Shown: piece by piece, positions 52,227-62,279 of the stretch
Layout: each line of letters opens with the position of its first letter
Numbering within the stretch: position 1 is the stretch's first letter
NCBI GenBank assembly: GCA_002375495.1
Contig: DFLU01000009.1
Coordinates: 158,676 to 222,675 of the forward strand
Reading direction: 5' to 3'
Length of the DNA stretch: 64,000 nucleotides
From: Flavobacteriaceae bacterium UBA3611
GTDB taxonomy: Bacteria > Bacteroidota > Bacteroidia > Flavobacteriales > Flavobacteriaceae
Program-made: the position numbers and the translations under genes
The notes under the pieces: model-generated
Databases searched by the model: none
What the model saw: only the letters and a program-made list of their open reading frames with translations
Told to the model about the DNA's origin: nothing

Positions 52227-53537
52227 ATGGAAACTTCCTTTAAAACACATCTCGAAACGCATTTTCCCTTTATAAAAGATGCAAAACTGCTCATTGCTTG
52301 TAGCGGTGGGCTAGACAGTGTGGTGCTTACGTATGTGCTGAAAAAACTAGAATATACGATTGCATTGGCACATTGTAATTTTTCGCTGCGCGGAACTGAA
52401 AGCGATGAAGATGCCCTTTTTGTTGAAAAGTTAGCTGAACAGCTTGGGGTTCCTTTTTATTTGGAAAAATTCGATACCCAAAAATTTGCTGAAGAACATA
52501 AGCTTTCAACCCAAATGGCGGCTCGAGAATTACGATATGCTTGGTTTGATGAATTGCGACGAGAACATGAATATGATTATGTAATAACAGCCCATCATGC
52601 CGATGATGCCATGGAAACATTCTTTATCAATCTCTCAAGGGGAACTGGTTTAAGGGGGTTGACAGGTATTCCAGAACAAAATGAAGCTGTTGTTCGACCT
52701 ATGTTAGCTTTTTCAAGAGAAGAAATTGAACGCTATGCTAAAAAGCAACAATTGTATTGGCGAGAAGATAGCAGCAATGCAAAAACAGCCTATTTGCGTA
52801 ATAAGTTGCGGTTAGAAGTGCTGCCAAAGTTTAAGGAAGTTTCAGAACAAACCCTTCAGAATTTTCAGAAAACGCAGCAGTACTTGCAGAACAGCCAAGC
52901 ATTGATTGATGATTATATGGCGCTGATTTATAATTTGGTAGTTACAGAAATACCTGAGGGATATCGTATTGATGTCGATAAAATTTCAGAATTACCCAAT
53001 AACAAAACGCTTTTGTATGAATTGTTATATCCATTCGGTTTTACCGCTTGGGACGATATTTTTGGTCTGTTACATGCACAATCAGGAAAGGAAGTTTTAT
53101 CGACTACGCATCGTCTTCTTCGGAACAGAAATGAGCTTTTACTCACTGAAATTGCCGAAAATGTAACCCAACAGGAATTTTTTATAAAAAAAAACGAAAA
53201 AGAAATCAACAATCCCATCCATCTACGTTTTATTCCTACCAAGAAAATAGGGAATATTGAAAACAGTACGGTCTACGTAGATGCAGATTTACTCACCTAC
53301 CCACTTACACTTCGGAAATGGCAAAAAGGGGATGTGTTTCAGCCTTTTGGAATGCAAGGAAAAAAGAAACTCAGCAAGTTTTTTAAAGATGAAAAGTTAT
53401 CTTTGGTAGCCAAACAAAAGGTCTGGTTACTCTTTAGCAACAATAAAATTGTGTGGGTAATCGGATATCGTGCCGATGAACGTTTTAGAATAACTAAAAG
53501 CACGACGCAGCTACTTAAAATAACAACCGAACAATGA
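52227..53537 (+). CDS. tilS: tRNA(Ile)-lysidine synthase
   Basis: 436 residues. The N-type ATP pyrophosphatase P-loop is LIACSGGLDSVVL, with LAHCNFSLRG and YVITAHHADDAMETFFINLSRG. The C-terminal domain has LRKWQKGDVFQPFGMQGKKKLSKFF. It modifies the wobble cytidine of the CAU anticodon so the tRNA reads AUA. It is translationally coupled (ATGA) to the DsbD-like gene. Confidence 0.95.
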   Translation: METSFKTHLETHFPFIKDAKLLIACSGGLDSVVLTYVLKKLEYTIALAHCNFSLRGTESDEDALFVEKLAEQLGVPFYLEKFDTQKFAEEHKLSTQMAARELRYAWFDELRREHEYDYVITAHHADDAMETFFINLSRGTGLRGLTGIPEQNEAVVRPMLAFSREEIERYAKKQQLYWREDSSNAKTAYLRNKLRLEVLPKFKEVSEQTLQNFQKTQQYLQNSQALIDDYMALIYNLVVTEIPEGYRIDVDKISELPNNKTLLYELLYPFGFTAWDDIFGLLHAQSGKEVLSTTHRLLRNRNELLLTEIAENVTQQEFFIKKNEKEINNPIHLRFIPTKKIGNIENSTVYVDADLLTYPLTLRKWQKGDVFQPFGMQGKKKLSKFFKDEKLSLVAKQKVWLLFSNNKIVWVIGYRADERFRITKSTTQLLKITTEQ

Positions 53538-55534
53538 AGCATTTTTTAATCACCACTGTTTTTTTACTATTTTCGTTTACCACTCTTTTGGCTCAGGACG
53601 ACGGTATATTTGATCCCGTTAAATGGAAGGTCAGCCTCGACAAACAATCAGATACAGAATATAATGTATTATTGCAGGCTACCATCGATGAGGGCTGGCA
53701 CCTGTATAGCCAAACCCAATTTGGTGAGGAGTTTGAAGGTCCTATCCGTACCGAAATCACTTATAACAACACCCCAGAAACCTATACGTTAGTAGGTGAT
53801 ACCCAAGAACCAGACGTTCCGGTTTTATTCGATCCCGTCTTTGAGATTGATGTGAAGTACTTTGAAGATAAGGCAATGTTTATACAGCCTATCAAAGTTG
53901 TAAATCCGGACGGTTTAAAGATTATTGTAGAGGTATATTATTCTGTGTGTGACGATGAAAAATGCCTACCGCCAGATACGAAGACCTTTGAGCTAGATCT
54001 AGCTTCTGGAACCGCCCAAAAATCGAATGCCGAAATTACCGAAGAAGATTTAGAGAAGTCGGCTGCACTTACCATCGATGTGAAAGGTACTGATGTGTTT
54101 AAAGATGAGAGCGAAAGTTCAGAAAAAAGTTTTCTGACTATTTTCTTACTCGGTTTTGTTGGCGGTCTCATCGCTTTGCTAACTCCTTGTGTATTCCCAA
54201 TGATCCCGCTTACGGTTTCCTTTTTTACCAAAAGTGCTAAAAATCGGCAAAACGGGTTAGCCAATGCCATACTTTACGGTTTGTTTATCTTTTTAATCTA
54301 CGTATTGTTGAGCATTCCTTTTCACCTGTTAGATTCATTAGACCCTGAAATTTTAAATAACATTTCAACCAATGTAACACTGAATATTATCTTCTTCGTC
54401 ATTTTCGTCGTTTTCGCATTTTCGTTCTTTGGCTATTATGAGATTACGTTACCACAGGCTTGGAGTGCTAAAATGGACAGTAAAGCGAATAGTATTGGAG
54501 GTTTCGTAGGTATTTTCTTTATGGCCCTCACGCTTGCCATCGTTTCGTTTTCATGTACGGGTCCGATATTAGGGTCTCTCTTGGGAGGTTCACTCACTAG
54601 CGACGGCGGCGCATGGCAGTTAACTATGGGGATGAGTGGTTTTGGCTTGGCCTTGGCCTTGCCTTTCGCACTATTTGCTTTGTTCCCAAATTGGTTGAAT
54701 TCATTGCCCAGAAGTGGTGGTTGGCTAAATACGGTGAAAGTGGTTTTAGGTTTTATTGAATTGGGCTTGGCGTTTAAATTTTTATCGAATGCAGACTTGG
54801 TAGAGCATTGGGGATTGCTAAAGCGTGAAATATTTATTGCTATTTGGATATTGTGTGCCCTCGGTATGGTATTGTATTTATTCGGATTGATACGTTTTCC
54901 GCACGATGGTCCAAAGCGAAGACCTCCCATGGGGAATATCCTAGTTGGGGTATTGTCGTTTGCTTTTATGTTATACTTAATTCCTGGACTTACCAATTCT
55001 AGCTACGCCAACTTAAAGCTATTAAGTGGTTTCCCTCCCCCGTTGTTTTATAGCTTATACGATAAAGACACAGAGGCACCGCTAGGGTTAGAAGCCTACA
55101 AAGACTTTGATGAAGGTGTTGCTGCTGCTAAAGCATCAGGAAAACCAATTATGGTCGATTTTACGGGTTGGGCCTGTGTAAACTGCCGTAAAATGGAAGA
55201 GCAAGTTTGGAGTAGGGAAGATATCTTCAGTACGATAAACGAAGAATACGTGCTTATTTCATTATACGTAGACGACAGAAAAGAATTACCTAAAGAAGAT
55301 CGTTTCAATTTTTTAAAGCCTTCCGGAGACACCAAACCCATTAAAACAGTGGGTGATAAATGGGCTACCTTTCAAACAGTAAACTTTCAGAATAACTCAC
55401 AACCTTACTACATCTTGATGGACGCCGATTATAACTTGCTGAATAAACCTGTAGGGTATACGCCAGACGCAGATGAGTATTTGTATTGGTTGCAAGAAGG
55501 AGTGAAAAACTTTAAAGGCGAAGAACCTAAATAA
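53534..55534 (+). CDS. DsbD-like thiol:disulfide interchange protein
   Basis: 666 residues. A signal peptide (ends TTLLAQ) is followed by an N-terminal DsbD-alpha-like domain with the cysteine pair CDDEKCLPP. About eight membrane helices include LLTPCVFPMIPL and VSFSCTGPILGS, the membrane redox cysteines. The C-terminal thioredoxin domain has the active site GWACVNCRKME. Electrons pass from cytoplasmic thioredoxin to periplasmic substrates such as cytochrome c maturation or disulfide isomerases. It overlaps tilS by four bases and the next gene follows after 8 bases. Confidence 0.92.
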   Translation: MKHFLITTVFLLFSFTTLLAQDDGIFDPVKWKVSLDKQSDTEYNVLLQATIDEGWHLYSQTQFGEEFEGPIRTEITYNNTPETYTLVGDTQEPDVPVLFDPVFEIDVKYFEDKAMFIQPIKVVNPDGLKIIVEVYYSVCDDEKCLPPDTKTFELDLASGTAQKSNAEITEEDLEKSAALTIDVKGTDVFKDESESSEKSFLTIFLLGFVGGLIALLTPCVFPMIPLTVSFFTKSAKNRQNGLANAILYGLFIFLIYVLLSIPFHLLDSLDPEILNNISTNVTLNIIFFVIFVVFAFSFFGYYEITLPQAWSAKMDSKANSIGGFVGIFFMALTLAIVSFSCTGPILGSLLGGSLTSDGGAWQLTMGMSGFGLALALPFALFALFPNWLNSLPRSGGWLNTVKVVLGFIELGLAFKFLSNADLVEHWGLLKREIFIAIWILCALGMVLYLFGLIRFPHDGPKRRPPMGNILVGVLSFAFMLYLIPGLTNSSYANLKLLSGFPPPLFYSLYDKDTEAPLGLEAYKDFDEGVAAAKASGKPIMVDFTGWACVNCRKMEEQVWSREDIFSTINEEYVLISLYVDDRKELPKEDRFNFLKPSGDTKPIKTVGDKWATFQTVNFQNNSQPYYILMDADYNLLNKPVGYTPDADEYLYWLQEGVKNFKGEEPK

Positions 55535-55542
55535 AAGAAATT

Positions 55543-57387
55543 ATGGTACATAAACTATCAGTATTTATTGCGCTTTTTGTAATTGCAGTTGCTTGTGCGC
55601 AGGAGGAAACCTATGTTAAAGACAATTACAATAAAACTGAAACCTATATCACCATGCGTGATGGTACCAGACTTTTTACGGCTATTTATAGTCCGAAAGA
55701 TACTTCTAAGTCGTACCCGATGCTTCTAAAACGAACGCCCTATAGTTGCAGGCCGTATGGCGAAGATCAGTTTGCTTCTAAAATTGCACCCAATGAGTTT
55801 ATGATGAAAGACGGCTACATTGTGGTATACCAAGATGTTCGTGGTCGATGGATGAGTGAAGGTACGTATGACAATATGCGAGCTTATATTCCCAATAAAA
55901 CTGGAGATCAGTTTGATGAAGCTAGTGATACTTACGATACCATCGATTGGTTGGTGAAAAACGTCCCAAACAATAACGGTAACGTAGGTACGTGGGGTAT
56001 TTCTTATCCTGGATTTTATGCAACGTATTCATTACTCGATGCCCATCCGGCACTGAAGGCTTCGTCACCCCAAGCGTGTATTGGCGATTTTTACTTTGAC
56101 GATTTTCACCATAATGGAGCGTATCTGTTGAGCTACTGGAGGGCTACTTCTGTGTTCGGATATGAAAAAACAAAGCCCACAAATGAAGCGTGGTACGATT
56201 TTCCCGATTTGGGAACCGAAGACCAATACCAATTCTTTCTAGACGCGGGCCCCTTGTCGAACCTCGATGAATATTACAAAGAAGACAATGTGTTTTGGCA
56301 ACAGTTGAAAGAGCATCCAGATTATGACGAATTTTGGCAACGGAGAGGGATCATTCAACATTTAAAAAATATTAAGCCTGCGGTAATGGTTGTGGGCGGA
56401 CTCTTTGATGCGGAAGACCTCTACGGTCCGTTCGAAACTTACGAAAAGATTGAAGAAAATAGCAACAATTACAATACGGTTGTTTTTGGTCCGTGGAGCC
56501 ACGGCGACTGGGCGCGAACCAAGAAACGTCAGGCCATTGGTAATGTGTATTTTGGAGACGACATTTCAGTGAATTATCAGCAGGATATTGAAACCAAATT
56601 TTTTGAACATTTTCTGAAAGGCGACGGAAGCGGAAAACCTAAATTACCCGAAGCCTATATGTTCGATTCTGGATCTTTAGAATGGAAAGAGTATACCGAA
56701 TGGCCTCCGAAAAACACGGCTAAGAAAACATTTTGGTTGCAAAATGACCAACGTCTTAACGACCGCGCTGAAAAGAGCTACACCTTTGAAGAATTTGTAA
56801 GCGACCCAAAAAAACCGGTACCGTACACTGAAGACATAAAAATGGTGTTCACTCCAAGAAAGTTCATGACAGACGACCAGCGTTTCGCTGCTAGAAGACC
56901 CGATGTTCTGGTTTTTGAAACACCTGTCCTTTCTGAAGACATGACTTTAGCTGGAGATATCATGGCAAAACTAAAGGTGGCTACTACTGGTACCGATGCA
57001 GATTGGGTGGTGAAAGTAATCGATGTGTTTCCTCCAGATGCACAAAACACCCAAGAGACCCAAGACCATCTTAAAATGAGCAATTACCACATGATGGTAC
57101 GCAGTGAAGTACTTCGAGGCCGCTACCGCAATAGTTTTAGCAAACCAGAAGCGTTTGTACCTAATAAAAAGACTGATGTAACCATAAAACTGCAAGACGT
57201 ACACCATACCTTCAAAAAGGGACATAAAATTCAGGTGCAGGTACAGAGTACGTGGTTTCCATATATTGATATCAATCCGCAGGCCTTTGTGGAAAATATC
57301 TTTTACGCCAAGGAAGGTGATTTCAGCAAGCAAACACATAAAGTGTTTAACGATTCTTCTATAGAAGTTATGGTACTTCAGAAATAG
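55543..57387 (+). CDS. CocE/NonD-family secreted hydrolase
   Basis: 614 residues with a signal peptide (ends VACAQ). The S15 alpha/beta domain opens ITMRDGTRLFTAIYSPKD. The nucleophile is Ser154 in GTWGISYPGFYA, the acid is in GGLFDAEDLYG and the histidine in FGPWSHGDWAR. A C-terminal jellyroll (X-Pro-dipeptidyl-peptidase C-terminal type) begins near residue 350. Family members are glutaryl-7-ACA acylases, alpha-amino-acid esterases and cocaine esterases; the real substrate is probably a peptide or ester in the periplasm. It lies in the operon-like run from satD. Confidence 0.9.
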   Translation: MVHKLSVFIALFVIAVACAQEETYVKDNYNKTETYITMRDGTRLFTAIYSPKDTSKSYPMLLKRTPYSCRPYGEDQFASKIAPNEFMMKDGYIVVYQDVRGRWMSEGTYDNMRAYIPNKTGDQFDEASDTYDTIDWLVKNVPNNNGNVGTWGISYPGFYATYSLLDAHPALKASSPQACIGDFYFDDFHHNGAYLLSYWRATSVFGYEKTKPTNEAWYDFPDLGTEDQYQFFLDAGPLSNLDEYYKEDNVFWQQLKEHPDYDEFWQRRGIIQHLKNIKPAVMVVGGLFDAEDLYGPFETYEKIEENSNNYNTVVFGPWSHGDWARTKKRQAIGNVYFGDDISVNYQQDIETKFFEHFLKGDGSGKPKLPEAYMFDSGSLEWKEYTEWPPKNTAKKTFWLQNDQRLNDRAEKSYTFEEFVSDPKKPVPYTEDIKMVFTPRKFMTDDQRFAARRPDVLVFETPVLSEDMTLAGDIMAKLKVATTGTDADWVVKVIDVFPPDAQNTQETQDHLKMSNYHMMVRSEVLRGRYRNSFSKPEAFVPNKKTDVTIKLQDVHHTFKKGHKIQVQVQSTWFPYIDINPQAFVENIFYAKEGDFSKQTHKVFNDSSIEVMVLQK

Positions 57388-57401
57388 GTTGGGTAAGGGA
57401 T

Positions 57402-57430
57402 AAAAAAAAGCGTCCCAAAATTGAGACGCT
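57402..57430 (-). terminator. Terminator-like hairpin oriented to the minus strand
   Basis: AGCGTC/GACGCT plus an inner CAA/TTG give a 9-bp interrupted stem whose T8 tail exists only on the minus strand. The box TAAGTTAGGTT lies seven bases before it (57438-57448), exactly as at the peroxiredoxin terminator. No minus-strand gene is known here, so it may end an unannotated RNA or an antisense transcript. Confidence 0.6.
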
Positions 57431-57657
57431 CATAACAAACCTAACTTAGTAAATTTATAGTTGCTACAGGACCTCTTTTTATCCCCACAAAAAGAATTCA
57501 CTGTTGCAATTCACTAATTCAATAGCTAAATTAAGTCAATTGATTAAAATTTCCTATACGTATTTACACGTATTTTTTGTTTAGACCCCAGATTTCTTAT
57601 AGTTATAGTTTGCTTAATGCTCCTTTTTTTTGAATTTTAATTTTAGCTTTACAGCAT

Positions 57658-58644
57658 ATGAACCCAATCATAAAAAAAATAGCAGTGCTCACCAGTGGAG
57701 GTGACGCTCCCGGCATGAATGCTGCCATACGGGCCGTCGTGCGAACCAGTTCATATCACAACTTAGAGTGTGTGGGAGTTTATAGAGGATATGAAGGGTT
57801 GATTGAAGGCGACTTTACGCCACTCAATGCACGTTCTGTAAAAAACATCATCAATCGTGGTGGAACCTTTCTGAAATCGGCACGGTCACAACGTTTTCGC
57901 ACCAAAGAAGGCAGGCAACAAGCCTATGAAAACTTACAAAAAGAAAATATTGATGCACTTGTAGCAATAGGAGGTGACGGAACTTTTGCGGGAGCCATTG
58001 TTTTTAATGAAGAACATGATTTCCCGATTGTGGGCATGCCAGGAACCATAGATAATGATATCAATGGCACCGATTTCACCATTGGCTATGACACTGCGTT
58101 GAATACCGTAGTAGAAGCCATCGATAAAATTAGGGATACCGCCAACTCACACAATCGACTGTTTTTGGTTGAAGTGATGGGTCGTGATGCGGGCGATATT
58201 GCCTTAAATGCCGGAATTGGTGCTGGAGCTGAAGAAATTCTGATTCCTGAACAGGATATGGGACGCGATCGGTTGGTTGCTTCTTTAAAGCGAAGTAAGA
58301 AAGCAGGGAAATCGTCGAGCATTGTCGTGGTGGCTGAAGGTGACCAAATTGGTAAGAATATTTTGGGTTTGGCAGACTATATACGTGAAAATTTACAGGA
58401 ATACGAAGTGAAAGTTACGGTATTGGGCCATATACAACGAGGCGGTTCACCTAGTTGTTATGATAGGGTTTTGGCTAGCAGGTTGGGTGTGAGTGCTGTA
58501 GATGCACTGTTAGACGGCAAACGTGACATCATGGTGGGAATTATGCATAATAAAATCGTTCAAGTACCTTTTGCTGAAAGTATTAAAGGAGACAATCATA
58601 TCGATTTAGATTTGATTCGAGTAGCAGATATTACTTCTGTATAA
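57658..58644 (+). CDS. pfkA: ATP-dependent 6-phosphofructokinase
   Basis: 328 residues, the standard bacterial PfkA length. Motifs: LTSGGDAPGMNAAIRAVVR, GGDGTFAGA (the GGDGT of ATP enzymes rather than the GGDDT of PPi enzymes), the catalytic PGTIDNDI, VEVMGRDAGDIAL and LGHIQRGGSP. It phosphorylates fructose 6-phosphate. It starts a glycolytic cluster pfkA-gap-(kinase)-pgi, 45 bases before gap. Promoter-like text (TAGTTATAGTTTG) lies about 40 bases upstream. Confidence 0.95.
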   Translation: MNPIIKKIAVLTSGGDAPGMNAAIRAVVRTSSYHNLECVGVYRGYEGLIEGDFTPLNARSVKNIINRGGTFLKSARSQRFRTKEGRQQAYENLQKENIDALVAIGGDGTFAGAIVFNEEHDFPIVGMPGTIDNDINGTDFTIGYDTALNTVVEAIDKIRDTANSHNRLFLVEVMGRDAGDIALNAGIGAGAEEILIPEQDMGRDRLVASLKRSKKAGKSSSIVVVAEGDQIGKNILGLADYIRENLQEYEVKVTVLGHIQRGGSPSCYDRVLASRLGVSAVDALLDGKRDIMVGIMHNKIVQVPFAESIKGDNHIDLDLIRVADITSV

Positions 58645-58689
58645 ACATAATAACAATAAAAATGACAGCCGATGTTTCGGCATAAACAT

Positions 58690-59688
58690 ATGAAAACAAA
58701 AATTGCAATAAACGGTTTTGGAAGAATAGGAAGATTGGCATTTAGAATCGCTTCACAGAATCCTTCTGTTGAAGTAGTGGCCGTAAATGATTTGTTAGAA
58801 ATCGACCACTTGGCCTATTTGCTAGAATACGATTCGGTACACGGTAGATTTCCAGGAACCATAGAAGTGAAGAATAGCGATCTAATCGTAAACGGACGTT
58901 CCATTAGAGTGACCAACGAACGAAATCCCGAGAATTTACAATGGGATCAGGTGGAAGCCTCTATTGTTCTAGACTGTACAGGAATCTTTAAAGAAAAAGA
59001 ATCGGCGCAAGCCCATATTGACGCGGGAGCAAAAAAAGTGGTCATTTCGGCACCATCAAAAACAGCACCGATGTTTGTGATGGGCGTGAATCACAACGAA
59101 TTAAAAGCAAGCGATACTATCATTTCAAATGCCTCATGTACTACCAACTGCCTTGCGCCTTTGGCTAAAATTATCCATGATAACTTGGGGATTGTAGAAG
59201 GCTTGATGACAACGGTGCATTCGGTGACCGCAACACAGAGCACAGTAGACCAACCTTCAAAGAAAAATTACAGATTGGGACGAAGTGGCTTGGCAAATAT
59301 CATCCCTACCACGACGGGAGCTGCTGTAGCCGTGACTAAGGTAATACCTGCACTGGAAGAAAAATTAACGGGCATGGCGTTTAGAGTGCCTACGGTAGAT
59401 GTTTCGGTAGTCGATTTGACCGTACGCACAGAAAAGGCGGCCACTTACGATGAAATTAAAAAGTTATTTAAAGACGCATCAACAGGCGAATACAAAGGCA
59501 TCGTAAGCTATACCGAAGCTGCTGTAGTTTCACAAGATTTTGTTAGCAATCCGCATACCTGTAATTTTGATGCCGAAGCAGGAATTGCCCTTAACGACAA
59601 CTTTTTTAAGTTAATTGCTTGGTATGACAACGAATACGCATATTCAGCGAAATTAGTTGAACTTACAATACACGCGGCAAGTTTATAA
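58690..59688 (+). CDS. gap: Glyceraldehyde-3-phosphate dehydrogenase
   Basis: 332 residues from MKTKIAINGFGRIGR; an ATG at 58672 would add six odd residues. The catalytic Cys150 is in SNASCTTNC and the general-base histidine in TTVHSVTATQ. The NAD-binding aspartate in AVNDL suggests NAD preference. It oxidises glyceraldehyde 3-phosphate in glycolysis. One base separates its stop from the next start, so coupling is likely. Confidence 0.96.
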   Translation: MKTKIAINGFGRIGRLAFRIASQNPSVEVVAVNDLLEIDHLAYLLEYDSVHGRFPGTIEVKNSDLIVNGRSIRVTNERNPENLQWDQVEASIVLDCTGIFKEKESAQAHIDAGAKKVVISAPSKTAPMFVMGVNHNELKASDTIISNASCTTNCLAPLAKIIHDNLGIVEGLMTTVHSVTATQSTVDQPSKKNYRLGRSGLANIIPTTTGAAVAVTKVIPALEEKLTGMAFRVPTVDVSVVDLTVRTEKAATYDEIKKLFKDASTGEYKGIVSYTEAAVVSQDFVSNPHTCNFDAEAGIALNDNFFKLIAWYDNEYAYSAKLVELTIHAASL

Positions 59689-59689
59689 T

Positions 59690-60547
59690 ATGGTATTATT
59701 TACAGACGGAGGTTCTACAAAATGTGATTGGGTGCTTTTAGACACCACAGGTAAGTTGGTGCTTAAAACCCAGACATTAGGCCTTAACCCGACGGTACTT
59801 TCTTCCGAAGAAATAAAACATCGAATTGAAGCGAATGCTGAATTAAAGACCGTTTTTAATACAGTTGAAACACTAGATTTTTACGGGGCTGGCTGCGGTA
59901 CCATTACGCCGCGTAATAAATTAAGAAACGAGTTAGATGATCTCTTTCCGAAGGCAACGGTAACCGTTCAAGAAGATCTAGCCGCTGCTGTGTATGCGGT
60001 AACTACAGCACCCGGAATTGTATGTATTTTGGGAACTGGTTCTAACAGTTGTTATTTTGATGGGGAGCACATTCATGCGCCCATTCCAGCCTTGGGATAC
60101 AGTATTATGGATGAAGCAAGCGGTAATTACTTCGGAAAAGAGCTGCTGCGAGACTATTTCTACAAAAGAATGCCTGCGCATGTCGCCACAGCATTTGAAA
60201 CCGCTTTCAATTTGAATCCGGACGATATCAAAATGAACGTGTATAAAGGGGCAAACCCAAATGCGTACTTAGCTTCCTTCGCACAGTTTATATTCAGTAA
60301 AGAGATCACAGAGCCATATTTACTAAAATTGGTTGACAAGGGAATCCGTTTATTTGTGAACTGTAGGGTACAATCGTTTTCAGAAGCACCAAACGTCCCC
60401 ATACATTTTATTGGGAGCATTGCACATTTCAGCAAGCAGATTATTAGAACTGTTTTAAATGAAAAAGGGTTGCAATTGGGAACGATTATTCAGCGACCCA
60501 TGGACGGATTAATGGCCTATTATCAGCAAAAAATAAAAACAGGCTAA
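59690..60547 (+). CDS. BadF/BadG/BcrA-type kinase, N-acetylglucosamine kinase-like
   Basis: 285 residues from MVLFTDGGSTKCDW; earlier TTG frames overlap gap. The ASKHA ATPase signatures are FTDGGSTKCDWVLLD (phosphate 1), GIVCILGTGSNSCYFDG (phosphate 2) and FIGSIAHF. Relatives phosphorylate N-acetylglucosamine or other amino sugars. Its place between gap and pgi suggests it feeds sugars into glycolysis; glucose is also possible, since no dedicated glucokinase is seen here. Confidence 0.85.
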   Translation: MVLFTDGGSTKCDWVLLDTTGKLVLKTQTLGLNPTVLSSEEIKHRIEANAELKTVFNTVETLDFYGAGCGTITPRNKLRNELDDLFPKATVTVQEDLAAAVYAVTTAPGIVCILGTGSNSCYFDGEHIHAPIPALGYSIMDEASGNYFGKELLRDYFYKRMPAHVATAFETAFNLNPDDIKMNVYKGANPNAYLASFAQFIFSKEITEPYLLKLVDKGIRLFVNCRVQSFSEAPNVPIHFIGSIAHFSKQIIRTVLNEKGLQLGTIIQRPMDGLMAYYQQKIKTG

Positions 60548-60602
60548 ATTGTATGTCTATTGACTTCGAATTTCTAATTTCGTAACATAAATTCACATCT
60601 GT

Positions 60603-62159
60603 ATGCCATCGATGCCAAAAATAAATCCGACTACCACCAAAGCGTGGCAGGCATTGCAACTTCATTTTGAAGAAATTAAAGAAACGCACCTACTAAATTT
60701 GTTTGCCAACGATCCCAATCGAGCAACCGATTTCAGTATTGAATGGAATGATTTTTTTGTAGATATTTCAAAAAATAGAATCAATTCCAAAACACGTGAA
60801 TTATTATTACAATTAGCTTCAGAAGTACAATTAGAACAAGCAATTTCGGCTCAATTTGAAGGTGAAACTATTAATGAAACCGAAAACCGAGCGGTGCTGC
60901 ACACCGCCCTTCGTGATTTTTCAAATAGAAAACCCGAAGTAGTTCAAGCGTTAGAAAAGATGAAGCATTTTTCTAACGACATCATTCAAGGCAACTGGAA
61001 AGGACATACTGGCAAGCCAATTAAAACCGTCGTAAATGTGGGTATTGGCGGAAGTCATTTAGGACCCAGTATGGTTTGCGATGCACTTTCACATTATAAA
61101 ACTCATTTAGAGGTTCGGTTTATTTCGAATATTGATGGTGACCATGTTTCAGGAATTTTAAATAGTCTAGACCCAGAAACCACCCTGTTTATCATTGTTT
61201 CAAAATCTTTTTCGACCCAAGAGACCCGTACCAATGCCGATACTATAAAAAAATGGTTTCTTTCAACAGCAGATGAAGCAGCTATCAAACAGCATTTTGT
61301 GGCCGTTTCTGCTAACTTAGAAGAAGTACAAAATTTTGGAATTTCCGAATCGCATATATTCCCAATGTGGGATTGGGTAGGCGGACGATTTTCGTTATGG
61401 AGTGCCGTCGGACTATCTATTTGTTGTGCGGTTGGTTACGACCATTTTGAGGAATTGCTGAAAGGAGCACATGAAATGGACCAGCATTTTCAATCGGCGC
61501 CGTTTTCAGAAAATATTCCTGTGGCACTCGCACTTATCTCAGTGTGGTACAATAACTTTTTTAGGTGTGAAACCGAAGCCGTAATTCCGTATGCTGAAGC
61601 GCTGCATAAATTAGTGCCATATCTACAACAAGCTGTGATGGAGAGCAACGGCAAGTGCGTAGACAGAAATGGAGAGGCTGTACATTATCAAACAGGGAAT
61701 ATTGTTTGGGGTGCTACCGGAACCAATGCACAGCATGCATTCTTTCAGTTGTTGCACCAGGGAACAAAATTGGTACCTACCGACTTTATTTGTTTTGCTG
61801 AACCGTTACAAAAAACGGGCGATCACCACGCCAAGCTCGTAGCCAATTGTTTGGCCCAAACAGAGGCGCTAATGGAAGGGAAAGCAAATACCAAAGAACC
61901 CTTTAGACACTTCGAAGGCAACAAACCAAGCACGACCTTGCTCATCAAAAAACTATGTCCGAAAAACCTGGGGAGCCTTTTGGCACTTTATGAACACAAA
62001 TTGTTTGTTCAGGGTGTTGTTTGGAATATTTACAGCTACGACCAATGGGGCGTGGAGTTGGGGAAGCAGGTTGCAGGTACTACACTAAAGGCCATTCAGG
62101 AAGAAAACGGAACGTTGCTAAAGAATTCGTCAACACTACTGATTTTCAAAAAATTGTGA
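60603..62159 (+). CDS. pgi: Glucose-6-phosphate isomerase
   Basis: 518 residues of the long PGI type. Motifs: VNVGIGGSHLGPSMV, FIVSKSFSTQETRTNA-like text at LFIIVSKSFSTQET, WDWVGGRFSLWSAVGLS (PGI signature), VMESNGKCVDRNG and the C-terminal YDQWGVELGKQ. It interconverts glucose 6-phosphate and fructose 6-phosphate. It ends the glycolytic cluster. A weak GC-rich hairpin with a T-run follows at about 62169-62195. Confidence 0.95.
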   Translation: MPSMPKINPTTTKAWQALQLHFEEIKETHLLNLFANDPNRATDFSIEWNDFFVDISKNRINSKTRELLLQLASEVQLEQAISAQFEGETINETENRAVLHTALRDFSNRKPEVVQALEKMKHFSNDIIQGNWKGHTGKPIKTVVNVGIGGSHLGPSMVCDALSHYKTHLEVRFISNIDGDHVSGILNSLDPETTLFIIVSKSFSTQETRTNADTIKKWFLSTADEAAIKQHFVAVSANLEEVQNFGISESHIFPMWDWVGGRFSLWSAVGLSICCAVGYDHFEELLKGAHEMDQHFQSAPFSENIPVALALISVWYNNFFRCETEAVIPYAEALHKLVPYLQQAVMESNGKCVDRNGEAVHYQTGNIVWGATGTNAQHAFFQLLHQGTKLVPTDFICFAEPLQKTGDHHAKLVANCLAQTEALMEGKANTKEPFRHFEGNKPSTTLLIKKLCPKNLGSLLALYEHKLFVQGVVWNIYSYDQWGVELGKQVAGTTLKAIQEENGTLLKNSSTLLIFKKL

Positions 62160-62279
62160 GAAAGTAGGATAGGTTAGCGGGGTTTCCCTATTTTTATGAA
62201 GAATTATTCAATTCAACTGTGCTGTTTCATTTCAACTGATGAAGCAGACAGATATAACTAACCTTTAAATTTTATTATT

